64,000 nt of DNA from Mesorhizobium sp. Root102 (GCF_001425625.1 NZ_LMCP01000044.1:124001-188000), one strand, 5' to 3'; counted from the stretch's first letter, positions 53,036 to 62,841 are shown. A program made the numbers and translations. Notes: generated by a model from the sequence alone, not told the origin.

Positions 53036-53842
53036 ATGACAATCCGCAAGACATTTACATCCATGGCTGCCGTGCTGATGCTTGGCACTGCCGGTTTCGG
53101 CCTCGCGATCCAGGCCGCCAGCGCTGATGCGCTGGCGGACATCACCAAGGCCGGCGCCATCAATGTCGGCGTCTTCGCCGATTTCCCGCCCTTCTCCTCG
53201 GCCAGCGCCGACATGAGCCTGAAGGGCTACGACATGGACGTCGCGCAATACATTGCCGACACGCTCAAGGTAAAGCTCAATCCCGTCGCCGTCACCGGCC
53301 AGAACCGCATCCCGTACCTCAACGACCACCGCGTCGATATCCTGATGAGCGTCGGCTATTCGAAGGAACGTGAGCAGGTCATCGACTTCGCTGCCGCCTA
53401 CGCGCCTTACTACATCGCCGTGATCGGTCCGGCCGCGATGGCGGTCAAGGGCAAGGAAGACCTTGCCGACAAGTCGATCGCCGTTAACCGCGGCACGCTC
53501 GAAGACACCTCGCTTACCGAGGCGGCACCCGCGTCGGCCGACATCAAGCGCTTCGACAACTACAATTCGGTGATCCAGGCCTTTATCTCCGGCCAGACCC
53601 AGCTGATGGTCGTCGGCAACGATGTCGGCGCCCAGGTGTTGGCCAAGCAGGACGCGCTGAAGCCGGAGCAGAAATTCCAGCTGCTGACCTCGCCCTCGCA
53701 TATCGGCCTCAACAAGAATGAGGACGCCCTCAAGAAGGCGGTCAACGATGCCGTCGCCAAGATGCTGGCCGACGGCAAGCTCGACGAAAGCTCCAAGGCC
53801 TGGCTGAAGACCCCGCTCAACCCCGACAACCTCAAGGATTGA
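53036..53842 (+). CDS. Polar amino acid ABC transporter substrate-binding protein
   Basis: The 268-aa protein has a signal peptide (MTIRKTFTSMAAVLMLGTAG, cleaved near ASA) and the type II periplasmic-binding fold: LADITKAGAINVGVFADFPP at the mature start, GYDMDVAQYIADTL, MSVGYSKEREQVIDF and SIAVNRGTLEDTSLT. The group binds arginine, ornithine, glutamine or related cationic compounds. ATG 53036 follows AGGGGAATGACA; an ATG two codons earlier is possible. Placed after a ureohydrolase, it probably delivers a guanidino compound to the cell. Confidence 0.9.
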   Translation: MTIRKTFTSMAAVLMLGTAGFGLAIQAASADALADITKAGAINVGVFADFPPFSSASADMSLKGYDMDVAQYIADTLKVKLNPVAVTGQNRIPYLNDHRVDILMSVGYSKEREQVIDFAAAYAPYYIAVIGPAAMAVKGKEDLADKSIAVNRGTLEDTSLTEAAPASADIKRFDNYNSVIQAFISGQTQLMVVGNDVGAQVLAKQDALKPEQKFQLLTSPSHIGLNKNEDALKKAVNDAVAKMLADGKLDESSKAWLKTPLNPDNLKD

Positions 53843-53848
53843 GTTTCC

Positions 53849-54505
53849 GTGGCCTTTGCCTGGCTTCCAGGTGCCTTGGGCGACATCGCGCGCGGAGCAC
53901 TCACGACGATCCTGTTGATCGCCGTGACCACGCTCGCGGGAACGTTCCTTAGCATCCTGGGTGCCGCCGGACGCCGAAACGGCCCGGTGCTCCTCAAGCG
54001 GGCAATCGCCTGGTATGTCGAAATCATCCGCAATACGCCGTTCCTGGTGCAGCTGTTCTTCATCTTCTTCGGGCTGCCCAGCCTCGGCATCAGGCTCGAT
54101 CCGATGCTGGCCGCCATGCTGGCGATGACGCTCAACATGGCGGCCTACACCATCGAGATCGTCGGCGCCGGGCTTGATGCCGTGCCCGGCGGACAGACGG
54201 AAGCAGCGCTGGCGCTGGGCCTGAGGTCACGCCAGGTCTTCATCAAGATCGTGCTGCCGCAGGCGCTCAAAGTGATCTTTCCGGCGCTGACCAGCCAGAT
54301 CGTCATCATGATGCTGGAGTCCGCCGTGGTGTCGCAGATCGCGGTGCGTGAGCTGACCTACGAGGCCGACATGCTGCAGGCGCGCACCTTCCGCTCCTTC
54401 GAGACCTATTTTGTCGTGACGATGGTCTATCTCGTCCTGTCGATGGCGCTGCGCCGGCTGCTGGTGTCAGGCGGACGTCGCGTCCTGGGGGCTGGCGTGT
54501 CATGA
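53849..54505 (+). CDS. Polar amino acid ABC transporter permease 1
   Basis: The 218-aa permease has five helices and the HisM/GlnP signature EIIRNTPFLVQLFFIFFGLP, then the EAA loop AALALGLRSRQVFIKIVLPQ. Start is GTG 53849 (VAFAWLPGALG), 7 bases after the binding-protein stop. Its 3' end overlaps the second permease gene by 4 bases. It forms the membrane channel together with the next gene product. Confidence 0.9.
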   Translation: MAFAWLPGALGDIARGALTTILLIAVTTLAGTFLSILGAAGRRNGPVLLKRAIAWYVEIIRNTPFLVQLFFIFFGLPSLGIRLDPMLAAMLAMTLNMAAYTIEIVGAGLDAVPGGQTEAALALGLRSRQVFIKIVLPQALKVIFPALTSQIVIMMLESAVVSQIAVRELTYEADMLQARTFRSFETYFVVTMVYLVLSMALRRLLVSGGRRVLGAGVS

Positions 54506-55149
54506 TCGAATTCACCTTCTGGGACATCGTGCGCAACCTTCTGCTCGCCGCCCGCTGGACGGTGCTTTTGTCGCTGGCCGCCTTCATCGGCGGCGGCATC
54601 GTCGGCCTGATCGTGTTGTTCTTCAGGATCGCCAAAAACAAATGGAGCCGGCGCGTCGCCTCCGGCTATATCGCCCTGTTCCAGGGGACGCCGCTGTTGA
54701 TGCAGCTGTTCCTGATGTTCTTCGGCCTGCCGATGCTCGGCCTGCGCATCGAGCCGTGGACGGCGGCGGCGCTCGGCCTCACCTTCTTCGCCAGCGCCTA
54801 TCTCGCCGAAATCTGGCGCTCCGGCGTCGCGGCGCTGCCATTGGGCCAATGGGACGCCGGCGCCAGCCTCGGCCTGCACTATCTGCAGGAACTGCGGCTG
54901 ATCATCCTGCCGCAGGCCTTTTCGATCACCCGCGCGCCGACCGTCGGCTTCCTGGTGCAACTGATCAAGTCGACCGCGCTGACCTCGATCATCGGCTTCG
55001 AAGAGTTGGTGCGGACCTCCAACGCCATCAACAACGCGACCTTCGAACCGTTCAAGGTCTATGGGCTGGTGGCGCTGATCTTCTTCGTCATGTGTTTTCC
55101 GCTGACGCAATATGCGCGGAGGCTGGAGAAGCGGGCGGCGGTGCGCTGA
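54502..55149 (+). CDS. Polar amino acid ABC transporter permease 2
   Basis: The 215-aa permease has the same plan: GYIALFQGTPLLMQLFLMFF, an EAA-type loop GASLGLHYLQELRLIILPQA, and five helices. It overlaps permease 1 by 4 bases. No ATP-binding gene of the HisP/GlnQ type follows; the next 240 bases hold no gene and then comes a small unknown protein. The importer must share an ATPase encoded elsewhere. Confidence 0.9.
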   Translation: MIEFTFWDIVRNLLLAARWTVLLSLAAFIGGGIVGLIVLFFRIAKNKWSRRVASGYIALFQGTPLLMQLFLMFFGLPMLGLRIEPWTAAALGLTFFASAYLAEIWRSGVAALPLGQWDAGASLGLHYLQELRLIILPQAFSITRAPTVGFLVQLIKSTALTSIIGFEELVRTSNAINNATFEPFKVYGLVALIFFVMCFPLTQYARRLEKRAAVR

Positions 55150-55392
55150 GGCGAAGGCATGGTGTGTTGCCGAACATCGACGGTGACGGCAAGCCGTCCC
55201 TGCGGCTAGCGCTCCCCAAGCCAATTTCCGCCTGCCGAGCGCTCGACGTTATTGCAAAACGTTCAAATTTGAGCTTCCGCGCTCATGCTTTCTCGAGAGT
55301 ATCTCCTGTAATCGATAAACCGTCTGCGCCGTAAGTTTTAGCCGTTCTGAATCGCCGTCGGCGACGATGAACGACGAAGATAGGAGAACGCA

Positions 55393-55680
55393 ATGACTCG
55401 CAATCACGTTGAACGTCTTGGAGAGTTTAGGGAAATCCTGGTCGCGACTCGACGCGAAGGAGTCCGCAACGTGCACCATACTCGCGACGCAATGCGGGCA
55501 AGTGGCTTTCAGATCGGGGAAAGCGATGGCTCCAGCTACGGAGCCGAGCTGAAGGCGCTCCAAGAGGAAATTGAGGCAGTCGATCGCGCCATCGAAGACG
55601 AGAAGCGGTTGGCCTTGGCGCTCGAGCGCGAGGCCCAATCCCGCCGACCGGCTAAACCGAGAATCGTGAAGGGAACATAG
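55393..55680 (+). CDS. Small hydrophilic protein of unknown function
   Basis: The 95-aa product starts MTRNHVERLGEFREILVATR and contains a charged helical stretch (AELKALQEEIEAVDRAIEDE) and a basic tail (RRPAKPRIVKG). There is no membrane segment or known motif. ATG 55393 follows AGGAGAACGC, a good ribosome site. The preceding 240 bases are less GC-rich than the neighbours. I cannot assign a family. Confidence 0.6.
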   Translation: MTRNHVERLGEFREILVATRREGVRNVHHTRDAMRASGFQIGESDGSSYGAELKALQEEIEAVDRAIEDEKRLALALEREAQSRRPAKPRIVKGT

Positions 55681-55823
55681 TTCCTCTCGCCCTATTGCGA
55701 GACGTTAATTGCCTCTGTGCTAAGCGTCGGCCTACGGCGCTTAGCCAACGTGTCTGCAGGCGCCGCCTAATCAGTCACAATGTTGGGACATAACGGCCGC
55801 CGATTTCGGCGGCCGCTTTGCCT

Positions 55824-57227
55824 TCAATGCCCAAACACATACGGCGGCGCCAATCGATCCCGCCTCAGCCAGCGCGCCAGAAGCAAGGCCGCCACCACGG
55901 CCAGCCCCGACGACAGGCCGATCCAGATGCCGACGCCATGCAGGCCGAAATGGAAGGCGAGCAGCACGCCGAGCGGCAGGCCGACGCCCCAATAGCCGAT
56001 CGCGGCGTAGATCATCGGCACCTTGGTGTCGTGCAGGCCGCGCAGCATGCCGGCGGCCACCGCCTGCGCGCCGTCGAACACCTGGAACAGCGCGGCGAAG
56101 GCCAGGAACGACACGGCAAGCGCGATCACCCTGGCATTGGCCGGATTGCTCATGTCGATGAAGGCGCTGATCAGCGGATGCGGCCACAGGATCATCACCA
56201 GTCCCATCAGCCCCATGAACGAGACGCCGATGACAAAGGCGGTCCAGCCGGCGCGCGAAACGCCTTGCGGATTGCCTGCACCATGCGCAAGGCCGACGCG
56301 TACCGTCACCGACTGGTTGAGGCCGAGCGGCACCATGAAACTGATCGAGGCGATCTGGATGGCGATCGCGTGCGCGGCCAGCGAATCCGCGTCGATCAGG
56401 CCCATCAGGAGGGCCGCCGCATTGAAGATCGTGACCTCGAAGGCGAGGAGGCCGGCAATCGGCAGGCCGAGCCGCAACAGGCCCCTGAAGCGCGGCCAGT
56501 CGGCGCGCCAGAAGCGCCCGAACAGACGGTAGCGACGGAACTTCTTCTCCAGCATCACCACGACGGCCATGCCGACGAACATCAGTGTGCTGGACAGCGA
56601 GGTGGCAAGGCCCGACCCGGCAATGCCCATCGGGGCGACGCCGAGATTGCCGAACATGAACACCCAGTTGAAGAAGACGTTGCAGGCGACGGCGACGAAG
56701 ACGATGACCAGCGCCCAGCCCGGCCGTTCCAGCGCCGAGATGAACGAGCGCAGCACGATATAGCCGTAGAAGGGCAGCACCGCCCATTCGAGCCAGCGCA
56801 GATAGATGCCGGCCTGATGGGCCAGCACCGGATCCTGACCCATGGCCAGCAGAATGGCCTCACCGTGCCAAAGCACGAGCCAGATCGGGATCGAGATCAG
56901 GATCGCCAGCCACAGGCCCTGGCGAACGGTGCGGCGCAGGTCGCGCACCGAATAGCGGCGGCGGCCGAGCTCGGTGGCGATCATCGGCGAGGTCGCCAGC
57001 ATCAGGCCGAGGCCGAAGATCAGCGGCATGAAATAGAGGTTGGCGCCAAGCGCGCCGCTGGCCAGCGTATCGGACCCCAGACGGCCCATCATCATGACGT
57101 CGGTGGCTGTCATCGCGGTCTGGCCGAGGTTGGTCAGCACCATCGGCCAGGCGAGCGCCAGTGTCGCCCTGATTTCCTGACGCCAAAGATTTTCCGGCGC
57201 GCGAGCGCCGGCTTCGATCGCAGACAT
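55824..57227 (-). CDS. MATE-family efflux transporter
   Basis: The 467-aa protein has about 12 membrane helices arranged as two MATE repeats: LALAWPMVLTNLGQTAMTAT and FRGLLRLGLPIAGLLAFEVT begin the halves. It is a Na+- or H+-driven exporter of drugs, dyes or metabolites of the NorM group. ATG 57227 (MSAIEAGARAPENLW) is chosen because the frame upstream has no MATE character. It is divergent from the AraC gene. Confidence 0.92.
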   Translation of the reverse strand: MSAIEAGARAPENLWRQEIRATLALAWPMVLTNLGQTAMTATDVMMMGRLGSDTLASGALGANLYFMPLIFGLGLMLATSPMIATELGRRRYSVRDLRRTVRQGLWLAILISIPIWLVLWHGEAILLAMGQDPVLAHQAGIYLRWLEWAVLPFYGYIVLRSFISALERPGWALVIVFVAVACNVFFNWVFMFGNLGVAPMGIAGSGLATSLSSTLMFVGMAVVVMLEKKFRRYRLFGRFWRADWPRFRGLLRLGLPIAGLLAFEVTIFNAAALLMGLIDADSLAAHAIAIQIASISFMVPLGLNQSVTVRVGLAHGAGNPQGVSRAGWTAFVIGVSFMGLMGLVMILWPHPLISAFIDMSNPANARVIALAVSFLAFAALFQVFDGAQAVAAGMLRGLHDTKVPMIYAAIGYWGVGLPLGVLLAFHFGLHGVGIWIGLSSGLAVVAALLLARWLRRDRLAPPYVFGH

Positions 57228-57500
57228 TGTTCCGCTCTTTCCAGGTACGGCACGTCGGCAAAGAGCCGGAAGCCGCATGTCAAACGGCAAAACCTTCAGC
57301 TTCGCGGCGTTTGCGCCAGCTTTTGTACGAAACGCGACATGAAGGCAAGAGAGGACGGGCGGGAACGGATTGAGCCAGCCGGAACACTCGGACCACCAAT
57401 ACTCGTCGCTGAGGTCCATTTCACATGCGGGCGATGGGCTGCTACGGATTGCATGGACGACGAGGTGCGACGACAGATCCCGGATTCTCCAGGAGGCAGG

Positions 57501-58418
57501 ATGCAGTTCAAGCGCAGGAAGAATCCAGCCGCGATCCCACGGACGGCGCCGTCCTTCGAGCACATCGTCACGGAAGCGAGCGACAGTTTCCTGTGGCGGC
57601 TCGACGACTACCCCTGGGAACGCAATGTCTGGAACTTCCATCCGGAATACGAGATCCATTTGCTGCGGAAATCCTCCGGCGTGGTTCTGGTCGGCGATCA
57701 CATCGGCGAGTTCGGACCGGGCTACCTGACCATCGTCGGTGGCGGGCTGCCGCATGATTGGGTGACCGCGGTGCAGCCGGGAGAGCTGATCGAAGGCCGC
57801 GACATTGTCCTGCAGTTCGATGCGCAGCGGCTGCGGGGGTCGGCGGGCCTGTTGCCGGAATTGCGCGAACTGGAACCGTTCCTCGAACGCTCGCTGCGCG
57901 GGATGGTCTTTCACGGCCAGACCGCACGGGAAGGCGCCGAGCTGATGGAGCGGATGGGCGAAGTTAGCGGGCTAAGCAGGTTCTGTCTGTTCCTGAACCT
58001 CGTCGATCTTCTCGCCAGGACCGACGAATATGAATTGTTGTCGTCCCCGGATTTCTCGCCGGTTCTCGATGCCGCCTCGCTGGACATCATCCAGCGCACG
58101 CTGACCTATCTGTTCCAGCATTTCGCCGAGGACCTGAAGCTGCCGGAAGTGGCGGAACTGGCCGGAATGACGGAGAGCACGTTTTCGCGGTTCTTCCAGA
58201 AGAACACCGGCAACAGCTTCAGCGACCACCTTGCCAAGCTCAGGCTCTGGCAGGCCTGCAAGCTGCTGGCGGACACCGATATTCCGATCACCGACATCTG
58301 TTTCCAGGTCGGCTACATGAACATCTCGAACTTCAACCGAGCGTTCATGCGCAAGCATCGGATGACGCCATCGTCCTATCGACGGCTGTCGCGGCAGCGG
58401 CTGACATTGCGCGCATAA
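57501..58418 (+). CDS. AraC-family regulator of the polyol operon
   Basis: The 305-aa protein has an N-terminal cupin-like domain (EYEIHLLRKSSGVVLVGDHI, about 50-95) and a C-terminal AraC double helix-turn-helix (LAGMTESTFSRFFQKNTGN, then DIPITDICFQVGYMNISNFN). ATG 57501 follows AGGAGGCAGG. It lies 240 bases upstream of the polyol ABC operon on the same strand, and probably activates it when a polyol such as mannitol, sorbitol or xylitol is present. Confidence 0.9.
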   Translation: MQFKRRKNPAAIPRTAPSFEHIVTEASDSFLWRLDDYPWERNVWNFHPEYEIHLLRKSSGVVLVGDHIGEFGPGYLTIVGGGLPHDWVTAVQPGELIEGRDIVLQFDAQRLRGSAGLLPELRELEPFLERSLRGMVFHGQTAREGAELMERMGEVSGLSRFCLFLNLVDLLARTDEYELLSSPDFSPVLDAASLDIIQRTLTYLFQHFAEDLKLPEVAELAGMTESTFSRFFQKNTGNSFSDHLAKLRLWQACKLLADTDIPITDICFQVGYMNISNFNRAFMRKHRMTPSSYRRLSRQRLTLRA

Positions 58419-58659
58419 GCGTGTCCTAAACCACCGTTTCAAGCGTGATCGATACTCACGTGACAGGCGCTGTATTCGAGTGCCGGCTTTTGCGCTGCAC
58501 AATGCATAAAAGTACAGGTCTGCTGCAACGGGGCTTCTAGCGTGACCCGCTGCAACACCGCATCTTGGCGATGGGTGGCATGTCACTCGGGCGATGGTGA
58601 GGATCGCGCAACCCGAGGACTTCCGCTTTCTGCGAAATGTTCCTGGAGGAGAAAAGATC

Positions 58660-59931
58660 ATGAAACCAGTTCGGCTTGCTGCCTGCCTTGGCGCAGCTTT
58701 TATGCTTTCCACTACCGTTTCCACCATCGCTTTGGCGCAGGCGCCGGTCTGCTCGGCGCCGGTCAAGGTGCTGGCGCAGCCACGCGACGGCCTGACGCTT
58801 CTGGAGGACTCCAAGGACGAGTTCCAGAAGTTGAGCGGCGCCAGCTTTCAGATCGATTATCTCAATGAGAATGACCGCCGGGCGAAATCGCGCGCCGATG
58901 CGTCCACCGTCGGCAACTACAACGTCTACTATGTCGACGAAGCCAACGTGGCGCTGTTTGCATCGTCGAAATGGATCGTGCCGCTCACCGACTACTATCC
59001 GGCGGACTACGACTACGCCGACTTCGACCCGGGTCGCCAGAAGGTCGCCACCTATGACGGCAAGGTCTGGTTCGCGCCGCTGACCGGTGGCGGCGACCTG
59101 ATGGTCTACCGCAAGGATATTCTGGAGGCGGCCGGAATCCAGCCGCCGAAGACGCTGGACGAACTGATCGCCGATGTGCCGAAGCTGACCAATCCGGACA
59201 AGGGCATATATGGCATCGCGCTGCGCGGCGCACGCGGTTCGGGCGCCAATGTCTGGCGCTGGATGCCGTTCTTCAAGGCCTATGGCGGCCAGTGGTTCGA
59301 CGGCGACAAGCCGGCCTTCAACTCGGATGCCGCCGTCAAGGCGACCGAGACCTATCTGAAACTGTTCAAGGATTCGGCGCCCGGCACGCAGACCGGCAGC
59401 TGGGACGAATCGACCGGCGCCTTCCTGTCGGGCCAGGTCGCCATCCTCGTTGAATCGACGCCGCTGTCGGGCATGGCGGTCGATCCGAAGACCTCGCAGG
59501 TGGTCGGCAAGATCGGCTTCCTGCCGCCGCCGGCGCCGCTCACCGGTGGTGGCTACGGCCATGGCCTCGCCATCGCGGCAAAGGCCAATGCCGACGATGC
59601 CTCGAAGAAATGCGCCGGCCTGTTCATCGCCTGGGCGACATCGAAGGAAAACGAGAAGCGCCGGCTCGACGCCCACCAGTTCGGCGAGCTGAACCGCACC
59701 AGCATCCTGTCCAGCAAGGAATTTGCCGACATCTACGGCGCCGATCTCGGTCAGGCGCTGGCCGAGACAGGCAAGGTCACGGCGGTCAATTTCTGGCAGG
59801 ATCCGCGCTGGCCGGATCTTGGCGACCGCTGGGGCATCATCCTCGAGGAACTGGTCACCGGCACCCGCACCGACATCAAGGGCGGCCTCACCGAGCTTGA
59901 AGCGTATGCCAACGAGCTGATGAAGAAATAA
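58660..59931 (+). CDS. Polyol/sugar ABC transporter substrate-binding protein
   Basis: The 423-aa protein has a signal peptide (MKPVRLAACLGAAFMLST, cleaved near ALA-QAP) and the type I extracellular solute-binding family 1 layout: VLAQPRDGLTLLEDSKDEFQ, KVWFAPLTGGGDLMVYRKDI, and SWDESTGAFLSGQVAILVES. ATG 58660 follows GGAGGAGAAAAG. It belongs to the sorbitol/mannitol-binding (SmoE-like) group by its operon. It is first in the operon and a large intercistronic hairpin follows, in line with high binding-protein expression. Confidence 0.92.
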   Translation: MKPVRLAACLGAAFMLSTTVSTIALAQAPVCSAPVKVLAQPRDGLTLLEDSKDEFQKLSGASFQIDYLNENDRRAKSRADASTVGNYNVYYVDEANVALFASSKWIVPLTDYYPADYDYADFDPGRQKVATYDGKVWFAPLTGGGDLMVYRKDILEAAGIQPPKTLDELIADVPKLTNPDKGIYGIALRGARGSGANVWRWMPFFKAYGGQWFDGDKPAFNSDAAVKATETYLKLFKDSAPGTQTGSWDESTGAFLSGQVAILVESTPLSGMAVDPKTSQVVGKIGFLPPPAPLTGGGYGHGLAIAAKANADDASKKCAGLFIAWATSKENEKRRLDAHQFGELNRTSILSSKEFADIYGADLGQALAETGKVTAVNFWQDPRWPDLGDRWGIILEELVTGTRTDIKGGLTELEAYANELMKK

Positions 59932-59942
59932 GCCGTCCTCCG

Positions 59943-59998
59943 CCTGCGGCGCGCGGTCCGCGGCATTCGGGCGAATGCCGGGGCTTGTACGCCGCAGG
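59943..59998 (+). other. Nested intercistronic hairpin after the SBP gene
   Basis: Outer arms CCTGCGGCG (59943-59951) and CGCCGCAGG (59990-59998) are perfect 9-bp complements and enclose a second hairpin CGGCATTC-GGGC-GAATGCCG (59961-59980). The structure lies between the binding-protein and permease genes. It can stabilise the upstream mRNA against 3' decay or terminate part of the transcripts. Confidence 0.55.
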
Positions 59999-60088
59999 CC
60001 TCCCTTTCTCACCACCGCTGTTGAGCCAGACATCGCGCAAAAGGCCCAGCCATGTTCAATCGCTCGAGACGCAGCCAGGGATAGACAG

Positions 60089-60955
60089 ATGCCCCGACGC
60101 TCATCCTTGCCGGTCACCTTCGTCGTGCCGACGCTTGTCATTCTCTTGATCCTGTCGATGGTGCCGACGCTCTATGCGATCGTCATCGCCCTGCAGAACC
60201 GCGAGCTCTCCTCGACTGCCTATTCCTATGTCTGGTTCTCGAATTTCGTCGACCTGTTCTTCGACCGTCGCTTTCTCAATGCCGTCTGGGTGTCGGTGAA
60301 GTGGGAGGTCGTCACCGTCGTCGCGACGATGGCCGTGGCGATCGGACTGGGCGTTTTGATGTTCGAAGTCGCGTCGCCGCGCCTGCGCAACATCTACTGC
60401 CTGCTGTTCATCATCCCGGTTCTGCTGCCGCGCGTCTCGGCGGCCTTTGTCTGGAAGTTCGCCTACCATCCGCTCTACGGCATCGCCACCTACCCCTATC
60501 GGCTGCTGACCGGCGGGCTGATCTTCGACCCGCTGTCCAAGCCGGCGACGGCATTGTTTGCTGTCGCGTCTGTCGACGTCTGGCAATGGGGGCTGTTCTT
60601 CGCCGTCATCGTGTTGAAGCTGCTGGAGACCTTGCCGCCGCAGCCGATCGAGGCGGCGCGGCTCGATCACGCCAGGCGCTGGCAGATCCATGCCTACGTC
60701 ACCTTGCCGATGCTGAAGGCGCCGCTCATCAGCCTGATGTTCGTCAAGATGATCGAGTCGCTGCGCTCCTTCGACCTGATCTATGTGATGACCCGCGGCG
60801 GACCGGGCGTGGCGACCGAAACGCTCGACATGTACGCATTCTCGCAAGGCTTCATCGAGTCCGGCAAGGTGTCCTATGCCTCGGCGATGGCCGTGCTGAT
60901 GATGATCGCCACCGTCATCACCTTCACCATGCTGTGGAAGCGGGTGCAGGCATGA
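60089..60955 (+). CDS. Polyol ABC transporter permease 1 (MalF-type)
   Basis: The 288-aa permease has six helices (LPVTFVVPTLVILLILSMVP, then VTVVATMAVAIGLGVLMFEV and others) and an EAA-type loop in PIEAARLDHARRWQIHAYVT. It couples to the UgpC-type ATPase encoded at 62848-63936. ATG 60089 (MPRRSS) is the only good start before TM1. It overlaps the next permease gene by 4 bases. Confidence 0.92.
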   Translation: MPRRSSLPVTFVVPTLVILLILSMVPTLYAIVIALQNRELSSTAYSYVWFSNFVDLFFDRRFLNAVWVSVKWEVVTVVATMAVAIGLGVLMFEVASPRLRNIYCLLFIIPVLLPRVSAAFVWKFAYHPLYGIATYPYRLLTGGLIFDPLSKPATALFAVASVDVWQWGLFFAVIVLKLLETLPPQPIEAARLDHARRWQIHAYVTLPMLKAPLISLMFVKMIESLRSFDLIYVMTRGGPGVATETLDMYAFSQGFIESGKVSYASAMAVLMMIATVITFTMLWKRVQA

Positions 60956-61779
60956 GACCATATCGCATGAGACTGGGCCGCCTGATCGGCAAGACCGTGC
61001 TGGCATTTGCCGGCTTCATGGCCGTGTTTCCGCTGCTGTGGACGGCGCTCAATTCGCTGAAGAACAATGTCGACATCATCACCCGCGTTCCGCGTGTGGT
61101 GTTCACGCCGACGCTGGCCAACATCAGCTACATCATCGGCCGCGACAGCGTCATGACCGGCCTCTACAACTCGGTGATCGCCTGTGGCGTCGCGGTGCTG
61201 ATCGGCGTGGTTCTTGGCCTGCCTGCCGCTTATGCGGTGGCGCGCTATCCCAACCGCTGGGCCGGCGACATCCAGTTCTTCGTGCTCTCGCTGCGCTTCC
61301 TGCCGCCGGTGGCGGTGGCCATCCCGCTGATGGTGATCTGGCTGCAGCTCGGGCTCTATGACACGCTCACCGCGCTGATCGTCACCTATTCGCTGCTCAC
61401 CATCTCGGTGATCATGTGGCTGGCCATACCCGCCTTCCAGGCCGTGCCGAAGGAGGTTGAGGAAGCCGCCTTCGTCGATGGCTATGGCGCCTATTCGGTG
61501 TTCTGGCGGATCGCACTGCCGGTCGCCGCTCGCTCGCTGATCGGTGCGGTCGCCTTCAGTTTCGTGCTGGTCTGGAACGAGTTCCTGATCGCGCTGATGC
61601 TGTCCAGCTCCAACGCCAAGACCTTGCCGATCGTCGCCTCGGAACTGTCCCAGCAAGGCATGAACGTGCCGTGGGGCATCCTGAACGCCTCGGTCGTGCT
61701 TTTGTCGCTGCCACCCCTTTTGTTTCTCGGCGTGCTCAGCGGTTTCCTGAATTCCGTTTTCCGGCAGAAAAAGACTTGA
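60952..61779 (+). CDS. Polyol ABC transporter permease 2 (MalG-type)
   Basis: The 275-aa permease has six helices and the EAA motif EEAAFVDGYGAYSVFWRIAL, with PVAARSLIGAVAFSFVLVWN after it. Start MRPYRMRLGRLIGK overlaps permease 1 as ATGA. It is followed by the dehydrogenase gene after 15 bases. Confidence 0.92.
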   Translation: MRPYRMRLGRLIGKTVLAFAGFMAVFPLLWTALNSLKNNVDIITRVPRVVFTPTLANISYIIGRDSVMTGLYNSVIACGVAVLIGVVLGLPAAYAVARYPNRWAGDIQFFVLSLRFLPPVAVAIPLMVIWLQLGLYDTLTALIVTYSLLTISVIMWLAIPAFQAVPKEVEEAAFVDGYGAYSVFWRIALPVAARSLIGAVAFSFVLVWNEFLIALMLSSSNAKTLPIVASELSQQGMNVPWGILNASVVLLSLPPLLFLGVLSGFLNSVFRQKKT

Positions 61780-61794
61780 GGTGAGGACGACACG

Positions 61795-62841
61795 ATGCGG
61801 GCTTTGGTTCTTGAGAAAAAGGGCGAGCTGGCCCTGCGCGAGATTGCGTTGCCGCTCGACGTCGGGCCGGACGACGTCAGGATCGCCATCCACACGGTCG
61901 GTGTCTGCGGCAGCGACGTGCACTATTACACCCATGGCGCCATCGGCAGTTACGTCGTGCGCGCGCCGATGGTGCTTGGCCACGAAGCGTCCGGAACGAT
62001 CGTCGAAATTGGCGCCAATGTCAGGACGCTGAAGGTCGGGGATCGCGTCTGCATGGAGCCGGGCGTGCCGAACCTGTCGTCGCGGGCAACAAAACTCGGC
62101 ATCTACAATGTCGACCCCGACGTGAGCTTCTGGGCGACGCCGCCGGTTCATGGCATTCTTGCGCCGCAAGCCGTGCATCCGGCGGCGTTCACCTACCGGC
62201 TGCCGGACAACGTCTCCTTTGCCGAAGGGGCGATGGTCGAACCGTTTGCCATCGGCATGCAGGCGGCGGCCCGCGCACGCATCGTTCCGGGCGACGTGGC
62301 GGTCGTCGTCGGCTGCGGCCCGATCGGCATCATGATCGCGCTGGCAGCCCTTGCCGGCGGCTGTTCGAAGGTGCTGATCTCCGATTTCTCCGCGCCGAAG
62401 CTCGAAATTGCGGCGCGCTATCCGGGCATCGTCCCGGTCAACATCGGCGAGCAGTCGCTGGTCGATGCGGTGGCGGAGGCGACCGACAATTGGGGGGCCG
62501 ATATCGTCTTCGAGGCCAGCGGCAGCCCGAAGGCATTCGCCAACCTGTTCGATGTCGTACGCCCCGGCGGTGCGGTGGTCCTCGTTGGCTTGCCGGTCGA
62601 ACCGGTGGCGCTCAACGTGCCGGCGGCCATATCGAAGGAAGTGCGCATCGAGACGGTGTTCCGCTACGCCAACATCTTCGACCGCGCACTGCAACTGATC
62701 GCGTCAGGCAAGGTTGACCTCAATCCGCTGATCACCGGCACCTATCCCTTCAACGACAGCATCAAGGCGTTTGAGCGGGCGGCCTCGGGCAAGCCGGAAG
62801 ATGTCAAGCTGCAGATCCTGATTTCGAGCGAGAAGGGCTGA
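61795..62841 (+). CDS. NAD-dependent xylitol/polyol dehydrogenase (zinc ADH family)
   Basis: The 348-aa protein is a medium-chain dehydrogenase of the sorbitol/xylitol type. Catalytic zinc ligands Cys38 ([13 protein letters not shown]), His63-Glu64 (LGHEASG) and Glu in [14 protein letters not shown] are present, and the NAD motif is [13 protein letters not shown]. The structural zinc cysteines are absent: the lobe reads [20 protein letters not shown], as in bacterial xylitol dehydrogenases (D-xylulose reductase). It oxidises a polyol brought in by the flanking ABC importer to a ketose. The ATPase gene follows after 6 bases. Confidence 0.88.
   Translation: MRALVLEKKGELALREIALPLDVGPDDVRIAIHTVGVCGSDVHYYTHGAIGSYVVRAPMVLGHEASGTIVEIGANVRTLKVGDRVCMEPGVPNLSSRATKLGIYNVDPDVSFWATPPVHGILAPQAVHPAAFTYRLPDNVSFAEGAMVEPFAIGMQAAARARIVPGDVAVVVGCGPIGIMIALAALAGGCSKVLISDFSAPKLEIAARYPGIVPVNIGEQSLVDAVAEATDNWGADIVFEASGSPKAFANLFDVVRPGGAVVLVGLPVEPVALNVPAAISKEVRIETVFRYANIFDRALQLIASGKVDLNPLITGTYPFNDSIKAFERAASGKPEDVKLQILISSEKG

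Noticed and set aside
55150-55392. A gene in the gap between the ABC permease and the 95-aa protein (for example a minus-strand frame 55249-55638)
   Set aside because: The minus-strand frame lies mostly opposite the 95-aa gene, which has a good ribosome site. The gap itself shows only a short GACGGC-AA-GCCGTC palindrome at 55185-55198.
55818-57500. A long upstream extension of the AraC frame across the MATE gene
   Set aside because: It is antisense to a clear MATE transporter, and AGGAGGCAGG before ATG 57501 marks the real start.
60874-62694. A 606-codon minus-strand frame across the polyol operon
   Set aside because: It covers two well-supported genes on the other strand and reads as a His/Asp/Arg-rich shadow.
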